This document shows, piece after piece, positions 9,064 to 17,385 of a stretch of 64,000 nt of DNA; positions within the stretch are counted from its first letter, which is position 1, and each line of letters opens with the position of its first letter. Under the pieces are notes generated by a model. It was not told the DNA's origin and made no database searches. It worked only from the letters and a program-made list of their open reading frames with translations. This stretch comes from an uncultured Draconibacterium sp. (GTDB taxonomy: Bacteria > Bacteroidota > Bacteroidia > Bacteroidales > Prolixibacteraceae), in assembly GCF_963675065.1 (NCBI RefSeq), contig NZ_OY775906.1, positions 288,001-352,000 of the forward strand, given 5' to 3'. The position numbers and the translations under genes are program-made.

Positions 9064-11223
9064 TTAGTCCAAAGTGAAGGCTAATTCAATCAGGTCATCC
9101 TCATCACTGCTTGATCCGATATAAGCCTGGTATTTCATTTTTTCCAACTCCCAGGATTTTGTTTCAGAATTGTACCATTTGATTTTATCCAGTGGGCAGG
9201 TTATTTGTACTCGTTTTGATTCTCCAGGTTGAAGCGTTACTCTCCGAAAGCCTTTCAGCAATTTATGTTCTCTTTCTACTATTGAGTTGTCAAAGCCGAT
9301 GTACAATTGTAGCGCCTGGTCACCGGCAAGCTCTCCGGTATTGGTGACGTTTATTTCTGCGGTAATCTGATCATTTTCAACTGAAATGGTGGCGCTGTCC
9401 TGGGTAAAGGTGGTATATGAAAGTCCAAAACCAAATGGGAAAGCAGCTTTGTTTCCATCATAATCGAGTTTGATATAGCCGTGATATCGATCGTAGGTCA
9501 CTTCGGTAGCCAGCCTGTCAAATGTCGGATAGTGACTCTCATCCGATGCCACTGTAAATGGAAGCTTTCCTCCTGGATTATTGTCGCCAAAAATTGTTTT
9601 TGCAATAGCTGTTCCGCCCTCCATACCCGGGTAAAAAGCATGAATAATACCACTTACTCTATCCTTCCACTCTTCAACAATAATGGCGCTACCTCCAATC
9701 AGCACTGCAACTGAGTTTGTGTTTAATGGGCCAAGTTCCTGCAATAGCTTACTTTCATTTTCATGAAGCCTCAAGCTTTTCCTATCGCCGCCGACTGTAT
9801 TTCCACCCATTTCAATAAATTCTCCTTCATCATCATGATTATATCCTACCACAAAAATGATGGCATCGGCCTCTGAGGCTTGGTTTTTAGCCATTTCAAG
9901 ATCTTCGCCAGTTATATGGGTAAATTTTATTTTTTCACCATATAATGCATTTAATCCCTGCATGGGTGTCACAACATATGCTGGTCTTACCTGGCTGGAC
10001 CCGTGATCACCTATATTTTCAGTGGTGGCAAGCTGACCTACCACCAGTACATTTTTGATTTCATTTTTATTGAGCGGCAATACATTGTTTTCATTCTGCA
10101 TCAAAACCATTGATTTTTCAGCCGCCTCTAATGCCAGTGAAATATGATCTCTACTGCCAATGAGAGAAGTGGGATATTCTGACATTGGATCAGGAGCAGT
10201 TTCAAATTTCAAAACTGTGCGCGCTATACGAAAAGCACTCTCATCCACAACATTTTCTGATACTTTCCCGTCATTTACAGCCTCCAACAGTTTAGATCCA
10301 TAATCTTCAGTAGAAGGCATCTCAATATCCAAACCAGCATTGGCAGCCAGCTCTGTATTTCTGACGCCATAGAGAAAATCGCTGATCGTAAATCCTTTAA
10401 ATCCCCATTCTTCCTTAAGCACGGTTCTGAGTAAATGTGGGCTTTCGCAGCACTGATCACCTCGAAATTTATTGTAAGCACCCATAACACTGGCAGCGCC
10501 ATTATCAATACATTCTTTAAAATGCGGCAGGTAAACTTCTCTCAATACCCGCTCATCAACTTCGACATCGACGCTGAACCTGGTGTTTTCCTGGTTGTTG
10601 ACTGCATAATGTTTGATGCAGGCCATCACATTGTATTTCTGAACGCCTTTCATCAAAGAAGTACCCATCTGGCCCAGAAGATAAGAATCTTCACCGTACG
10701 CTTCCTGAGCCCTTCCCCCTGCAGGATGCCTCAGCAAATTAATACAAACTCCTCCAAAGTAATTTCCATTATTTGCCCGAATTTCCTTCCCGATTGCTTC
10801 GCCAACCCTCATTTCCAGATTTCTATCAAAGGCAGCAGCCCTGGCCATTGCTACCGGAAAGCAGGTAGCTTCGCCGCTCACCATGCCTCTTGGCCCGTCA
10901 AAAAAGCGCATGGTCGGAATGTTCAGACGTTCATTCCCACCCGCCTGGTAAGACGGTTGGTTGTATTTCATTCCGTCACCTATCACCTCTAAAAACATTT
11001 TCAAATTGCTTTTTAGAACGGGTGTCATCATCTGTACTTTCTCTTCTATAGTCATTTGATCGACCAGAGATCTGGCTTGTTGATCAATTTCCTGTTCTGA
11101 AAGTGGTCTACGTTCCAGTGCAATGAGTTCAGGTTTTGGATTGTATTTCAGTATTTGAAAAGCGACAAAACCGATGATCAATATCGACAGGATGATATAA
11201 AGGATAATGCGAAAGACTTTCAT
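9064..11223 (-). CDS. Glycoside hydrolase family 3 (beta-glucosidase/xylosidase-like), membrane anchored
   Basis: 719 residues in BglX-like order: an N-terminal TM anchor (residues 3-24), a GH3 TIM barrel (~45-340) with the substrate Lys-His pair in CIKHYAVNNQ (K204, H205) and the nucleophile Asp282 in FTISDFLYG (usual form SDW), an alpha/beta sandwich (~370-600; DHGSSQVRP, GYNHDDEGEFIEMGG) and a C-terminal fibronectin III-like domain (~640-719). It removes non-reducing-end sugars from beta-glycosides; the sugar is not predictable. The uncleaved-looking anchor suggests inner-membrane attachment, facing the periplasm. It is divergent from a Nudix-type regulator with a shared 96-base control region, so regulation by that protein is inferred. 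Confidence 0.9.
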   Translation of the reverse strand: MKVFRIILYIILSILIIGFVAFQILKYNPKPELIALERRPLSEQEIDQQARSLVDQMTIEEKVQMMTPVLKSNLKMFLEVIGDGMKYNQPSYQAGGNERLNIPTMRFFDGPRGMVSGEATCFPVAMARAAAFDRNLEMRVGEAIGKEIRANNGNYFGGVCINLLRHPAGGRAQEAYGEDSYLLGQMGTSLMKGVQKYNVMACIKHYAVNNQENTRFSVDVEVDERVLREVYLPHFKECIDNGAASVMGAYNKFRGDQCCESPHLLRTVLKEEWGFKGFTISDFLYGVRNTELAANAGLDIEMPSTEDYGSKLLEAVNDGKVSENVVDESAFRIARTVLKFETAPDPMSEYPTSLIGSRDHISLALEAAEKSMVLMQNENNVLPLNKNEIKNVLVVGQLATTENIGDHGSSQVRPAYVVTPMQGLNALYGEKIKFTHITGEDLEMAKNQASEADAIIFVVGYNHDDEGEFIEMGGNTVGGDRKSLRLHENESKLLQELGPLNTNSVAVLIGGSAIIVEEWKDRVSGIIHAFYPGMEGGTAIAKTIFGDNNPGGKLPFTVASDESHYPTFDRLATEVTYDRYHGYIKLDYDGNKAAFPFGFGLSYTTFTQDSATISVENDQITAEINVTNTGELAGDQALQLYIGFDNSIVEREHKLLKGFRRVTLQPGESKRVQITCPLDKIKWYNSETKSWELEKMKYQAYIGSSSDEDDLIELAFTLD

Positions 11224-11271
11224 GATAAAAAGAGTTATGAATTAAAAAAACTAAGTAAATCTAATTAATAA

Positions 11272-11314
11272 TTTCATTGTGGCAAATTAACACAATGAAA
11301 ATTTTATATATTTG
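11272..11314 (+). promoter_or_regulatory. Palindromic operator and TAnnTTTG promoter between GH3 and regulator
   Basis: Perfect inverted repeat TTTCATTGTG (11272-11281) and CACAATGAAA (11291-11300), separated by 9 bases, in the 96-base divergent intergenic region. A -7 box TATATTTG (11307-11314) follows and the ATG of the regulator is at 11320, only 5 bases after it. If that box is used, the mRNA is leaderless or nearly so. The palindrome immediately upstream would let the regulator control its own gene and the GH3 gene. Confidence 0.65.
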
Positions 11315-11319
11315 AACCG

Positions 11320-12081
11320 ATGGATTTGGAGAAAATAATAAGTAACGTCAAAAATAATCGTGAACAAATCGATTTCAATATTTCAGTCGATTGTGTTCTA
11401 TTCACAGTTCAGGATAATAAACTGAAAGTTTTATTAACAAAACTTTTACCTGGAAATGAATGGGTATTGCCGGGAGGATTCATTTTTAGGAGCGAAAATG
11501 TAGAGACGGCGGCTATCAGAGTATTAAAACAGCGAACGGGATTGGATCAAATTTTCCTACAACAGTTTAACACCTTCAGTGACCCGAATAGATTCTTATT
11601 TCGATCATTGATAAAGGATTTAGGTCTTGAAACTATTGATATTGTGCAATTGCCAGAGAGGGTGATTTCCATTGGTTTTTTTGCCCTGGTCAACTATGAA
11701 TTGATCACCTTGACTGGTGGTGAATTTGAGGAGGATACCTGCTGGGCGGAGGTTACGAAATTACCAAAACTTATGTTTGATCATCAAATTATTATTATTG
11801 AGGCTATGGAGTCTTTAAGAAAGGAACTCTACTTTAAACCCATTGCTTATAACTTATTGCCTGAGAAATTTACGATGCCAGAGCTTCAAAAGCTTTATGA
11901 GATTATCTTGGACAAGAAAATGGAGCGAAGCAGTTTTCAGAAAAAAATGCTCAAATGGGATATTTACGAAAGATTAAATGAGCGAAAAACAGGGGGAGCT
12001 CATAAACAGCCTTTTTTATATCGATTTGATACCATGAAATATAAGGTAGCCATTGAGAAGGATATAAAATTTGGCATGTAA
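11320..12081 (+). CDS. Nudix-type (NrtR/AraR-like) transcriptional regulator
   Basis: 253 residues. The N-terminal ~150 are a Nudix fold (VDCVLFTVQDNKLKVLLTKL, then GNEWVLPGGFIFRSENVETA). The Nudix box is broken: where REUXEEXGU is expected it reads RVLKQRTGL, so the catalytic glutamates are missing and hydrolysis is unlikely. The C-terminal part (~165-253: FTMPELQKLYEII, SSFQKKMLKWDI) is the winged helix typical of NrtR-family regulators. Bacteroidota use such proteins as sugar-responsive repressors (AraR of arabinose use is the known case). Divergence from a GH3 gene and the palindrome between them fit a local sugar-sensing regulator. Effector unknown. Confidence 0.8.
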   Translation: MDLEKIISNVKNNREQIDFNISVDCVLFTVQDNKLKVLLTKLLPGNEWVLPGGFIFRSENVETAAIRVLKQRTGLDQIFLQQFNTFSDPNRFLFRSLIKDLGLETIDIVQLPERVISIGFFALVNYELITLTGGEFEEDTCWAEVTKLPKLMFDHQIIIIEAMESLRKELYFKPIAYNLLPEKFTMPELQKLYEIILDKKMERSSFQKKMLKWDIYERLNERKTGGAHKQPFLYRFDTMKYKVAIEKDIKFGM

Positions 12082-12832
12082 TCCCTTCTAGGTGTAGTTT
12101 GTAACTACACATTTCTATCCATATCTCTACTCAAATGCAGTGTAAGTATGAATTTCACAGCGAAGGTGCCACATTAGGCGAGGTTTATCTGGGGTCGCAA
12201 AATTGGAACTAGCATGGAATGTTCAAATTGATTCATTTCTAAATGAGACAAATAGTCGCTTGAAAATAATTAAGTATGAGGAACTAAAAAAATAACAACC
12301 GCTAACATTTTGCAAATAGCATTGTAGGGTTCGTACGGTGTTATACGCTGGATTCTCGCATCACGAGATAGTTTTACAAACTAATTATAAATGTTTCATG
12401 AATCAGAACTCTTAACACTTTCACATCAAAATGGCAAGTTGGTATTTCTTTCAGGTTTAATACTTTACATTTTCACAAAATGAAAGATGTGAGATATATC
12501 GTATTTGCAGATATGGAAGAGAACAGATTTCTATTTGACACCAACTCTTATTTGCAATTAGCTAGAATTGTCATGAATAAGATTTGGGAGTAAGGTAATT
12601 CTCCTTCACCATACTCGCTCCAAGAATTGATAGAAATGTTCGCAAGCAAATGTATTGCAAAATACGAACTTGATGAAGAACACCTATTTCATAAAAAGGC
12701 ATTGGTGGATCAATCGAATGGTTTTTATACAGTAAGGATTGTGGAATTGATGACGACTTTACTATGGAGAATTATCTGAGGAGTGGGAGAGAGGTATTTT
12801 AATCGATTGTTTTACAAGTGTTTCATTTAGAC
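12082..12832. other. Decayed gene fragments between segment I genes and the tRNA-Pro copy 2
   Basis: No intact gene. Short open pieces look like relics: 12137-12211 (CKYEFHSEGATLGEVYLG, then a stop), 12213-12293 (AWNVQIDSFLNETNSRLKIIKYEELKK, then stop) and 12480-12593, a 37-codon frame with ENRFLFDTNSYLQLAR. The FDTN piece is reminiscent of PIN-like toxins but too short to assign. A further piece around 12611-12720 (SLQELIEMFASKCIAKYELDEE) may belong to the same relic. The identities are uncertain; decay itself is clear from the stops. Confidence 0.45.
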
Positions 12833-12922
12833 AAATAAAAAAGGGAGATAGAACTTGTCTAACTCCCTTTTTCCACTTCGTCGGGATACCAGGATTCGAA
12901 CCTGGGACCCCCTGCTCCCAAA
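12833..12922 (-). repeat. tRNA-Pro(UGG) 3'-half fragment, copy 2 (att site) with terminator hairpin
   Basis: Bases 12881-12922 are identical over 42 bases to copy 3 at 50845. On the minus strand this is the T-arm (CCAGG, TTCGAAT, CCTGG), acceptor 3' strand TATCCCG and part of the anticodon arm of tRNA-Pro. The 5' half is absent. Immediately beyond the tRNA 3' end is a hairpin AAGGGAG (12841-12847) and CTCCCTT (12863-12869), followed in minus direction by TTTTTTATTTG, a tRNA terminator. An integrase gene lies directly to the right, as expected for an attL. Confidence 0.85.
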
Positions 12923-13037
12923 ACATTTAAAACAGGTTTCATTTAATTTCATGTATTGTCTTGTGGTCACATAGTCAGTTAGTTATGGATTTTTTGTTTG
13001 TTCTTAAATTTCATTTATTTACCTTTAAATGTCCATT

Positions 13038-13060
13038 TGTTGTACCTATGTTGTACCCGA
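13038..13060 (+). repeat. Direct repeat upstream of integrase (possible arm-type sites)
   Basis: TGTTGTACC occurs twice (from 13039 and 13051) just before the integrase start. Its position between the att core and int suggests arm-type integrase binding or int promoter control. Confidence 0.4.
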
Positions 13061-13072
13061 AAAATGATGTAA

Positions 13073-14281
13073 ATGATTAGTTTTAAGAATGTTCTGAGAA
13101 AGAAAAAGCTATCTTATGGTAAATATCCTATTTCTTTGCGTATTTCCAAAGATCGTAAGTCTATATTTTTTCGTACTCCGTACACAGCGGATACAAAAGA
13201 ATGGGATTCGAAAAAAGGAATATTTAATTAAAATGCTGCAAACTATTTAAACAAAAACAGGGTATTACTAAAGTTAATTGACCATGCTACAAGTGTGGTT
13301 ACAGAACTACAGCAAAATAAGAGAAGCTATACCTTAACCGATATCGAAAGGGCCATTCGGATCGAATCTAATCCGGCCTATCAAAACGTTTATAAATTCT
13401 GGGACGAATTGATTGAAGAAATGATAAAGGCCGGAAGGACCGGCAATGCCCAGGTTAACCGCGATACCTACAATTCTGTTAAAAAATACAGTAAGAAAAA
13501 GGTATTAAATTTTAACGATATCACGCCGACTTTTCTGGATAAGTATGAAGTGTATTTAAGATCGAGAAATGGAACAGATGGTGGAATAAGCGTACGGATG
13601 CGGACGCTAAGAGCCTTATTTAATTTTGCGATAAAAAGAAGCTTGATTAAACCAGATAACTATCCTTTCAAATCATATCAAATTTCGAAATTAAAGGGTA
13701 GAGGAGCCAAAAGAGCATTAACTTATGATGATGTAGTAAAAATCGTTAACAAAGACTTGGGTGAGCATCCGGAATTAGTTGATGCACGAAATTATTTTGT
13801 TTTCAGTTTTTATACTCGTGGGATGAACTATGCCGATATGATGAAACTAGAATGGAAGGATGTGATTGACGGCCAGATTTATTATACACGTTCAAAAACC
13901 AAAGCAAATTTTAGAATTAAGATCCTGCCTCCTGTTCAGAAAATTTTAAATTATTATAAAGAACATCAAAGCGGTTCTAAATGCATATTTCCGATTTTAC
14001 TTAAAGACAAAATGTCGCCTACGCAGATAGAAAACAGAAAGAAAAAGACTTTAACGAGGTATAACCAAAAATTGAAGGAAATTGCGAAACTGTGTAAAAT
14101 TGAAAAGAATGTATCAAGCTATGTTGCCCGGCATAGTTATGCCAACAGTTTAAAGCAGAAAGGAATTTCTACCGATATTATCAGTGAATCAATGGGGCAT
14201 CAAAATCTGGCAATTACCCAGGCCTACCTGAAAGAACTTGATAACTCGCTTGTTGATGAAGCAATGGAGGTATTATTGTAA
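13073..14281 (+). pseudogene. Tyrosine recombinase (Arm-DNA-binding type integrase) interrupted by a nonsense codon
   Basis: From the ATG at 13073 the frame reads MISFKNVLRKKKLSYGKYPI, a normal Arm-DNA-binding N-terminus, and reaches an in-frame TAA at 13229. The same frame continues without shift to 14281, giving a 402-codon gene, the usual family length. The C-terminal catalytic domain is intact: Arg in FYTRGMNYADMMKLEW, the ARHSYANSL box, MGHQ, and Tyr in ITQAYLKEL. Internal starts (for example GTG at 13295) would lack the arm-binding domain. It sits between the tRNA-Pro att copy 2 and a toxin-antitoxin pair. Probably inactive, unless the stop is read through, so segment II may be immobilised. 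Confidence 0.85.
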
Positions 14282-14349
14282 CCTGGTTTTTTAAAAGTAC
14301 ATAACTTTATGTATAAACAAATTTGTTTATATTTGCAAAAGTAATTATC

Positions 14350-14865
14350 ATGAGCGCTATCGAAAAAAATATCACGCTTTTAAAGGGTATACATCCGGGA
14401 ATTATCCTTGAAAGGGAGTTGAAAAAAAGAAAACTCCCCAAGCGGCGTATTGCGTTATCTATTGGTGAATATCCTCAACTTTTAGGGGATATTACCAAAG
14501 GAAAACGTCGCATCAATCCGGCACTATCCATAAGACTGGGTAATGCTTTGGGAATCGATGAAAGCTTTTTTGCTGTATTACAAGCTTATTACGATATTGA
14601 GCAACAAAAGAAAAAACAAGCACTGAATGACCGGCCCAATTTAAAACTTCTGCGACCTGTTTTGTTCTGGGATACCGATATTAATTCAATTAACTGGGAA
14701 AGGAGCAAAGTCAGTGTTATAAAACGCATATTTGAGCGGGGTAACGATCAGGAGATTTCCGAGATAATGCGTTTTTATGGGAAAAAAGAAGTACAAGCCA
14801 TCTTAGCCCATATCTCAAAACGTTCCTCAGTATTGAAAAACAATATGAAGAAATATCTTCAGTGA
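14350..14865 (+). CDS. HigA-type HTH antitoxin with DUF6922-like C-terminus
   Basis: 171 residues from the ATG at 14350 (MSAIEKN), preferred over the upstream in-frame start at 14323 because it gives the normal HigA opening. Residues ~8-75 are a HigA-like HTH (LKGIHPGIILERELKKRKLPKRRIALSIG, KGKRRINPALSIRLGNALGI). The C-terminal ~55 residues (LRPVLFWDTDINSINWERSKV, FERGNDQEISEIMRFYG) match the DUF6922 pattern I associate with AbiEi-like partners of nucleotidyltransferase toxins. It ends 4 bases before the toxin gene. Expected to bind its own promoter and neutralise the toxin. Confidence 0.8.
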   Translation: MSAIEKNITLLKGIHPGIILERELKKRKLPKRRIALSIGEYPQLLGDITKGKRRINPALSIRLGNALGIDESFFAVLQAYYDIEQQKKKQALNDRPNLKLLRPVLFWDTDINSINWERSKVSVIKRIFERGNDQEISEIMRFYGKKEVQAILAHISKRSSVLKNNMKKYLQ

Positions 14866-14869
14866 GTGA

Positions 14870-15532
14870 ATGATCAGCCAATTAAAATACAACACTGTAA
14901 AGTCACAGCTACGCTCAATATTATCGTGGTTGATGGCTGAAGAACTTTTCACTCCTTTTCGTTTGGTAGGAGGAACCGCGTTAAGTTTGCAGTTAGGGCA
15001 TCGTGAATCTTTTGACATTGATTTGTTCACCGAAACTCCTTACGGCGAGATTGATTTTGAGGTAATAGATAAGCACCTTAAAAATAATTTCGAATACGTT
15101 GATTCTCGTGAAGGTCCGGTTGCGATGGGGAAATCATACTTTATTGGCAATTCAGCAGAAGACTGTATTAAGCTCGATTTGTATTATACCGATCCTTTTA
15201 TTCGTCCAGCTTTGGTGATTGACAATATAAGGCTTGCCACACTCGACGAGATAATAGCGATGAAGATCGATGTTGTGCGCCGTGGAGCCAGAAAAAAAGA
15301 TTTTTGGGATTTACATGAGTTGTTAGACTTCTATTCAATCCCTCAAATGATTCAGTTGCATGAAGAGCGTTATCCATACTCACATGATGCTGATGAAATA
15401 CTCAGAAACTTTACCAATTTTGAAACAGCTGATAATGATTTTGAACCGATTTGCTTAAAAGGTAAATATTGGGAACTCATTAAGTTGGATTTTGTTGAGG
15501 CAATGGAGACCTTAAACAACGAAGAATCTTAG
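14870..15532 (+). CDS. AbiEii/AbiGii-type nucleotidyltransferase toxin
   Basis: 220 residues. Nucleotidyltransferase signature: RLVGGTALSLQLGHRES with Gly34-Gly35, then DIDLF with Asp49 and Asp51 as metal ligands. The later IRLATLDEIIAMKIDVV and ARKKDFWDLHELL segments are the conserved AbiEii core. Members of this family transfer nucleotides, in studied cases to tRNA acceptor ends, and arrest growth or abort phage infection. It pairs with the HTH-DUF6922 gene 4 bases upstream. Present right beside the integrase, it may act as an addiction module for the island. Confidence 0.82.
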   Translation: MISQLKYNTVKSQLRSILSWLMAEELFTPFRLVGGTALSLQLGHRESFDIDLFTETPYGEIDFEVIDKHLKNNFEYVDSREGPVAMGKSYFIGNSAEDCIKLDLYYTDPFIRPALVIDNIRLATLDEIIAMKIDVVRRGARKKDFWDLHELLDFYSIPQMIQLHEERYPYSHDADEILRNFTNFETADNDFEPICLKGKYWELIKLDFVEAMETLNNEES

Positions 15533-16005
15533 ATTCATTTTGTTCTTCTTTCCTTTCTTTTGGGATCGGTATATAATTCATAGTGGTAGAGTGCTCTCAT
15601 TCAACCCCGTAAACACTTCCTGCAACATTTTCGGAAAATTTTCAAAAGGAAAAGAAATAAAGAATGAATAGAGAAAATGGAAGTGTTGATATGGGATTTC
15701 ATTCGTTTTTATCCATTGTTTTTAAATGTAACTCATGTAACTTGCTTAAACACAGTATTTATTTGTTTGGTGTTGTTCGTTGCTAGCTCGTTTCAAAAAG
15801 TTTTAACTGAAGTATACGAGGTTAAATCTTTTTGAAATTGGCTCTGTGTGCCGGCGGCAATTAATTCTTCCGTTTTTGGAATGAATGGCTTTATGTCGGA
15901 AGCTTTTGAAAACCCGGAGGGCTTGTTTTCCGAAAATGTGGTTATTTTACAGAGGAGGCGAATTCCATTGATTCATAATTTATTCAAAGTGATTCTTTAA
16001 TTTTA
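15533..16005. other. Non-coding stretch after the toxin gene
   Basis: About 470 bases with stops in all frames and no recognisable RNA gene. A D-arm-like string near 15578 has no matching T-arm. Ends at the promoter module at 16006. Confidence 0.5.
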
Positions 16006-16078
16006 GTCCGACTTTCCAAATTCAAACGTTCGACTTCCTTAAAACTGTCGATTTGCACTGATTGACACGGTAATTTTG
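16006..16078 (+). promoter_or_regulatory. Promoter module, GTYYGAC type (copy F)
   Basis: Direct repeats GTCCGACTTTCC (from 16006) and GTTCGACTTCC (from 16028), 22 bp apart, followed 43 bases after the second repeat start by TAATTTTG (16071-16078), a TAnnTTTG -7 box. The same repeats, same 22-bp and same 43-bp spacings recur at 42391-42463 in front of an unrelated gene. This geometry fits an AraC- or LytTR-type activator. Confidence 0.65.
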
Positions 16079-16109
16079 GTGGAAAATTTAATCATCAAAA
16101 TTAAAAGTC

Positions 16110-17054
16110 ATGAAAACAATTTTAACAGTTCTATTTTTAATTCCTATCTCTGTTGGGAAACTGTTTGCACAGGGGAATGAGCAATTTGGAATTAATCGCT
16201 GGTCTGAAGAGAGAAAGATTGAGGTATCAAACATGATGGCGGAACAATTTGAATTGGAAGTTTTATCAAAAAAAAACATTCAAAATGAACAAGCCAAAGT
16301 ATTCACTCTGCCGGCAAATAAAGAAAATATCAAACTATCATTTAGTGATGGTAGAGATGATGCCACAGGTTTAGCGGATATTAATGCTGTATTGCAGTCA
16401 GTTGGAGTACGAGTTAGCACCGTAGAACTTCCTGAGAAGGCAAAGCCAATTCTCGAGACATCAAAAACAAGAGCGTTAAACGAGGAAGAAGCTAAAAATT
16501 TAATTGCTGCTTTTCATCTAGATAGAGCTGCTTTACTCAATCAAATTGAAAAAGCTGGAAGAGAGCCGGCGGTAGAAAATGGAGGCGCTCTAACTACCGG
16601 TGAAGACAACATGGCTCCATATCCAAAAGTGTATGATATGAAAGCATTATCGGCGGAAGTGACTGTGTTTCTTCAAGACAAATTTGGAAAATTACATGTA
16701 AACAGTGCAGATGATGGATTGGGTATTGATGAAGTAATGACTATCGTTTCAGGTGGTCCCTGGACATGGTTTTTTGTATTGCCCGATAATGTGGTTGGAA
16801 AATTAACCTTAGGTCATGTAAAAATTGATGGATTAGGCTGGAGAATAAGTTACCCGGGATTAGGTCCACATGGCGGTTTTTTTGATGCAAAATATGGATT
16901 AGTAGTCGCATTTGCTCATGGCCCTGAAAAATTTGTAATGCGATATGAAGATCCCGGTGTTAAATTAGATAAGTGGATGGGAAAGAATCCTTGGATTGAT
17001 TTTTCTGACAACATGCCTAGGTTACTAGAGAAAATTGACCAAGTGTCATATTAA
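16110..17054 (+). CDS. Secreted protein of unknown function
   Basis: 314 residues that I do not recognise. A signal peptide is clear (MKTILTVLFLIPISVGKLFA, cut near AQ-GNEQ). The N-terminal half (~22-160) is charged and helical; after a Gly-rich linker (ENGGALTTGEDNMAPYP) the C-terminal half (~190-314) is rich in Gly, Trp and Phe (SGGPWTWFFVLPDNVVGKL, ISYPGLGPHGGFFDAKYG) and looks like a compact beta domain. It is monocistronic, driven by the GTYYGAC promoter module that also precedes the DUF4260 gene at 42487. Soluble periplasmic or extracellular location is inferred. Confidence 0.6.
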   Translation: MKTILTVLFLIPISVGKLFAQGNEQFGINRWSEERKIEVSNMMAEQFELEVLSKKNIQNEQAKVFTLPANKENIKLSFSDGRDDATGLADINAVLQSVGVRVSTVELPEKAKPILETSKTRALNEEEAKNLIAAFHLDRAALLNQIEKAGREPAVENGGALTTGEDNMAPYPKVYDMKALSAEVTVFLQDKFGKLHVNSADDGLGIDEVMTIVSGGPWTWFFVLPDNVVGKLTLGHVKIDGLGWRISYPGLGPHGGFFDAKYGLVVAFAHGPEKFVMRYEDPGVKLDKWMGKNPWIDFSDNMPRLLEKIDQVSY

Positions 17055-17066
17055 ACAGTAAAAAGT

Positions 17067-17166
17067 TTGACAACCTTAATTAACTCATGTCTTAATTCAG
17101 TTGAATTTCCTCAATCCATAATAATTCCAATCAACGATAATGATTTTGCGGCACTTGAAACAGTTC
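17067..17166 (+). pseudogene. Decayed 5' end of an alpha/beta hydrolase gene (relic paralogue of the next gene)
   Basis: Roughly 33 codons align without gaps with the first codons of the hydrolase at 17386. The relic reads LTTLINSCLNSVEFPQSI where the gene reads MTNITNISLDSIEFPEPI, and it continues to LETVQ against VFEAGM, then hits a stop. Its start codon is TTG and the rest of the gene is missing. Confidence 0.65.
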
Positions 17167-17233
17167 AAATTAATTTGTCTTAAGAGATTACACTTTATAA
17201 TAGAATACGCATATAACTTTTAAAAAGGTTCGC

Positions 17234-17299
17234 CTTTATAATTCAGAACCTGTATATCAATATTCGGAACACTTTACGGCAATTCAGAATATAGTTTTG
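17234..17299 (+). promoter_or_regulatory. Promoter module, GAAC type (copy D)
   Basis: TTATAATTCAGAAC (GAAC at 17246) and TATTCGGAAC (GAAC at 17267) are exactly 21 bp apart. TAGTTTTG (17292-17299) is the -7 box. The distance from the start of the A/T-rich block to the end of the -7 box is 65 bases, identical to modules at 35755 and 41209. It precedes the epoxide-hydrolase-like gene by 86 bases. Confidence 0.65.
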
Positions 17300-17385
17300 T
17301 AATCAGATTAAGATATTCCATTGGTCACACACAAATTATTAGAAAAGTTCGACAAACTATCATATTAACGTTAAATCATAAAAGG

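Noticed and set aside
10435..10992. 185-codon frame on the plus strand
   Set aside because: It is antisense to the conserved GH3 barrel, with no domain or start context of its own.
12290..12350. Integron attC-like sequence (AACAACCGCTAAC then GGTGTTATACGC)
   Set aside because: The core boxes do not fit the attC R-site pattern and no integron integrase is present; left as part of a decayed zone.
15578..15602. tRNA D-arm-like string (GTGGTAGAGTGCTC) after the toxin gene
   Set aside because: No anticodon arm, T-arm or acceptor stem can be formed with the following bases, so it is not called a tRNA.
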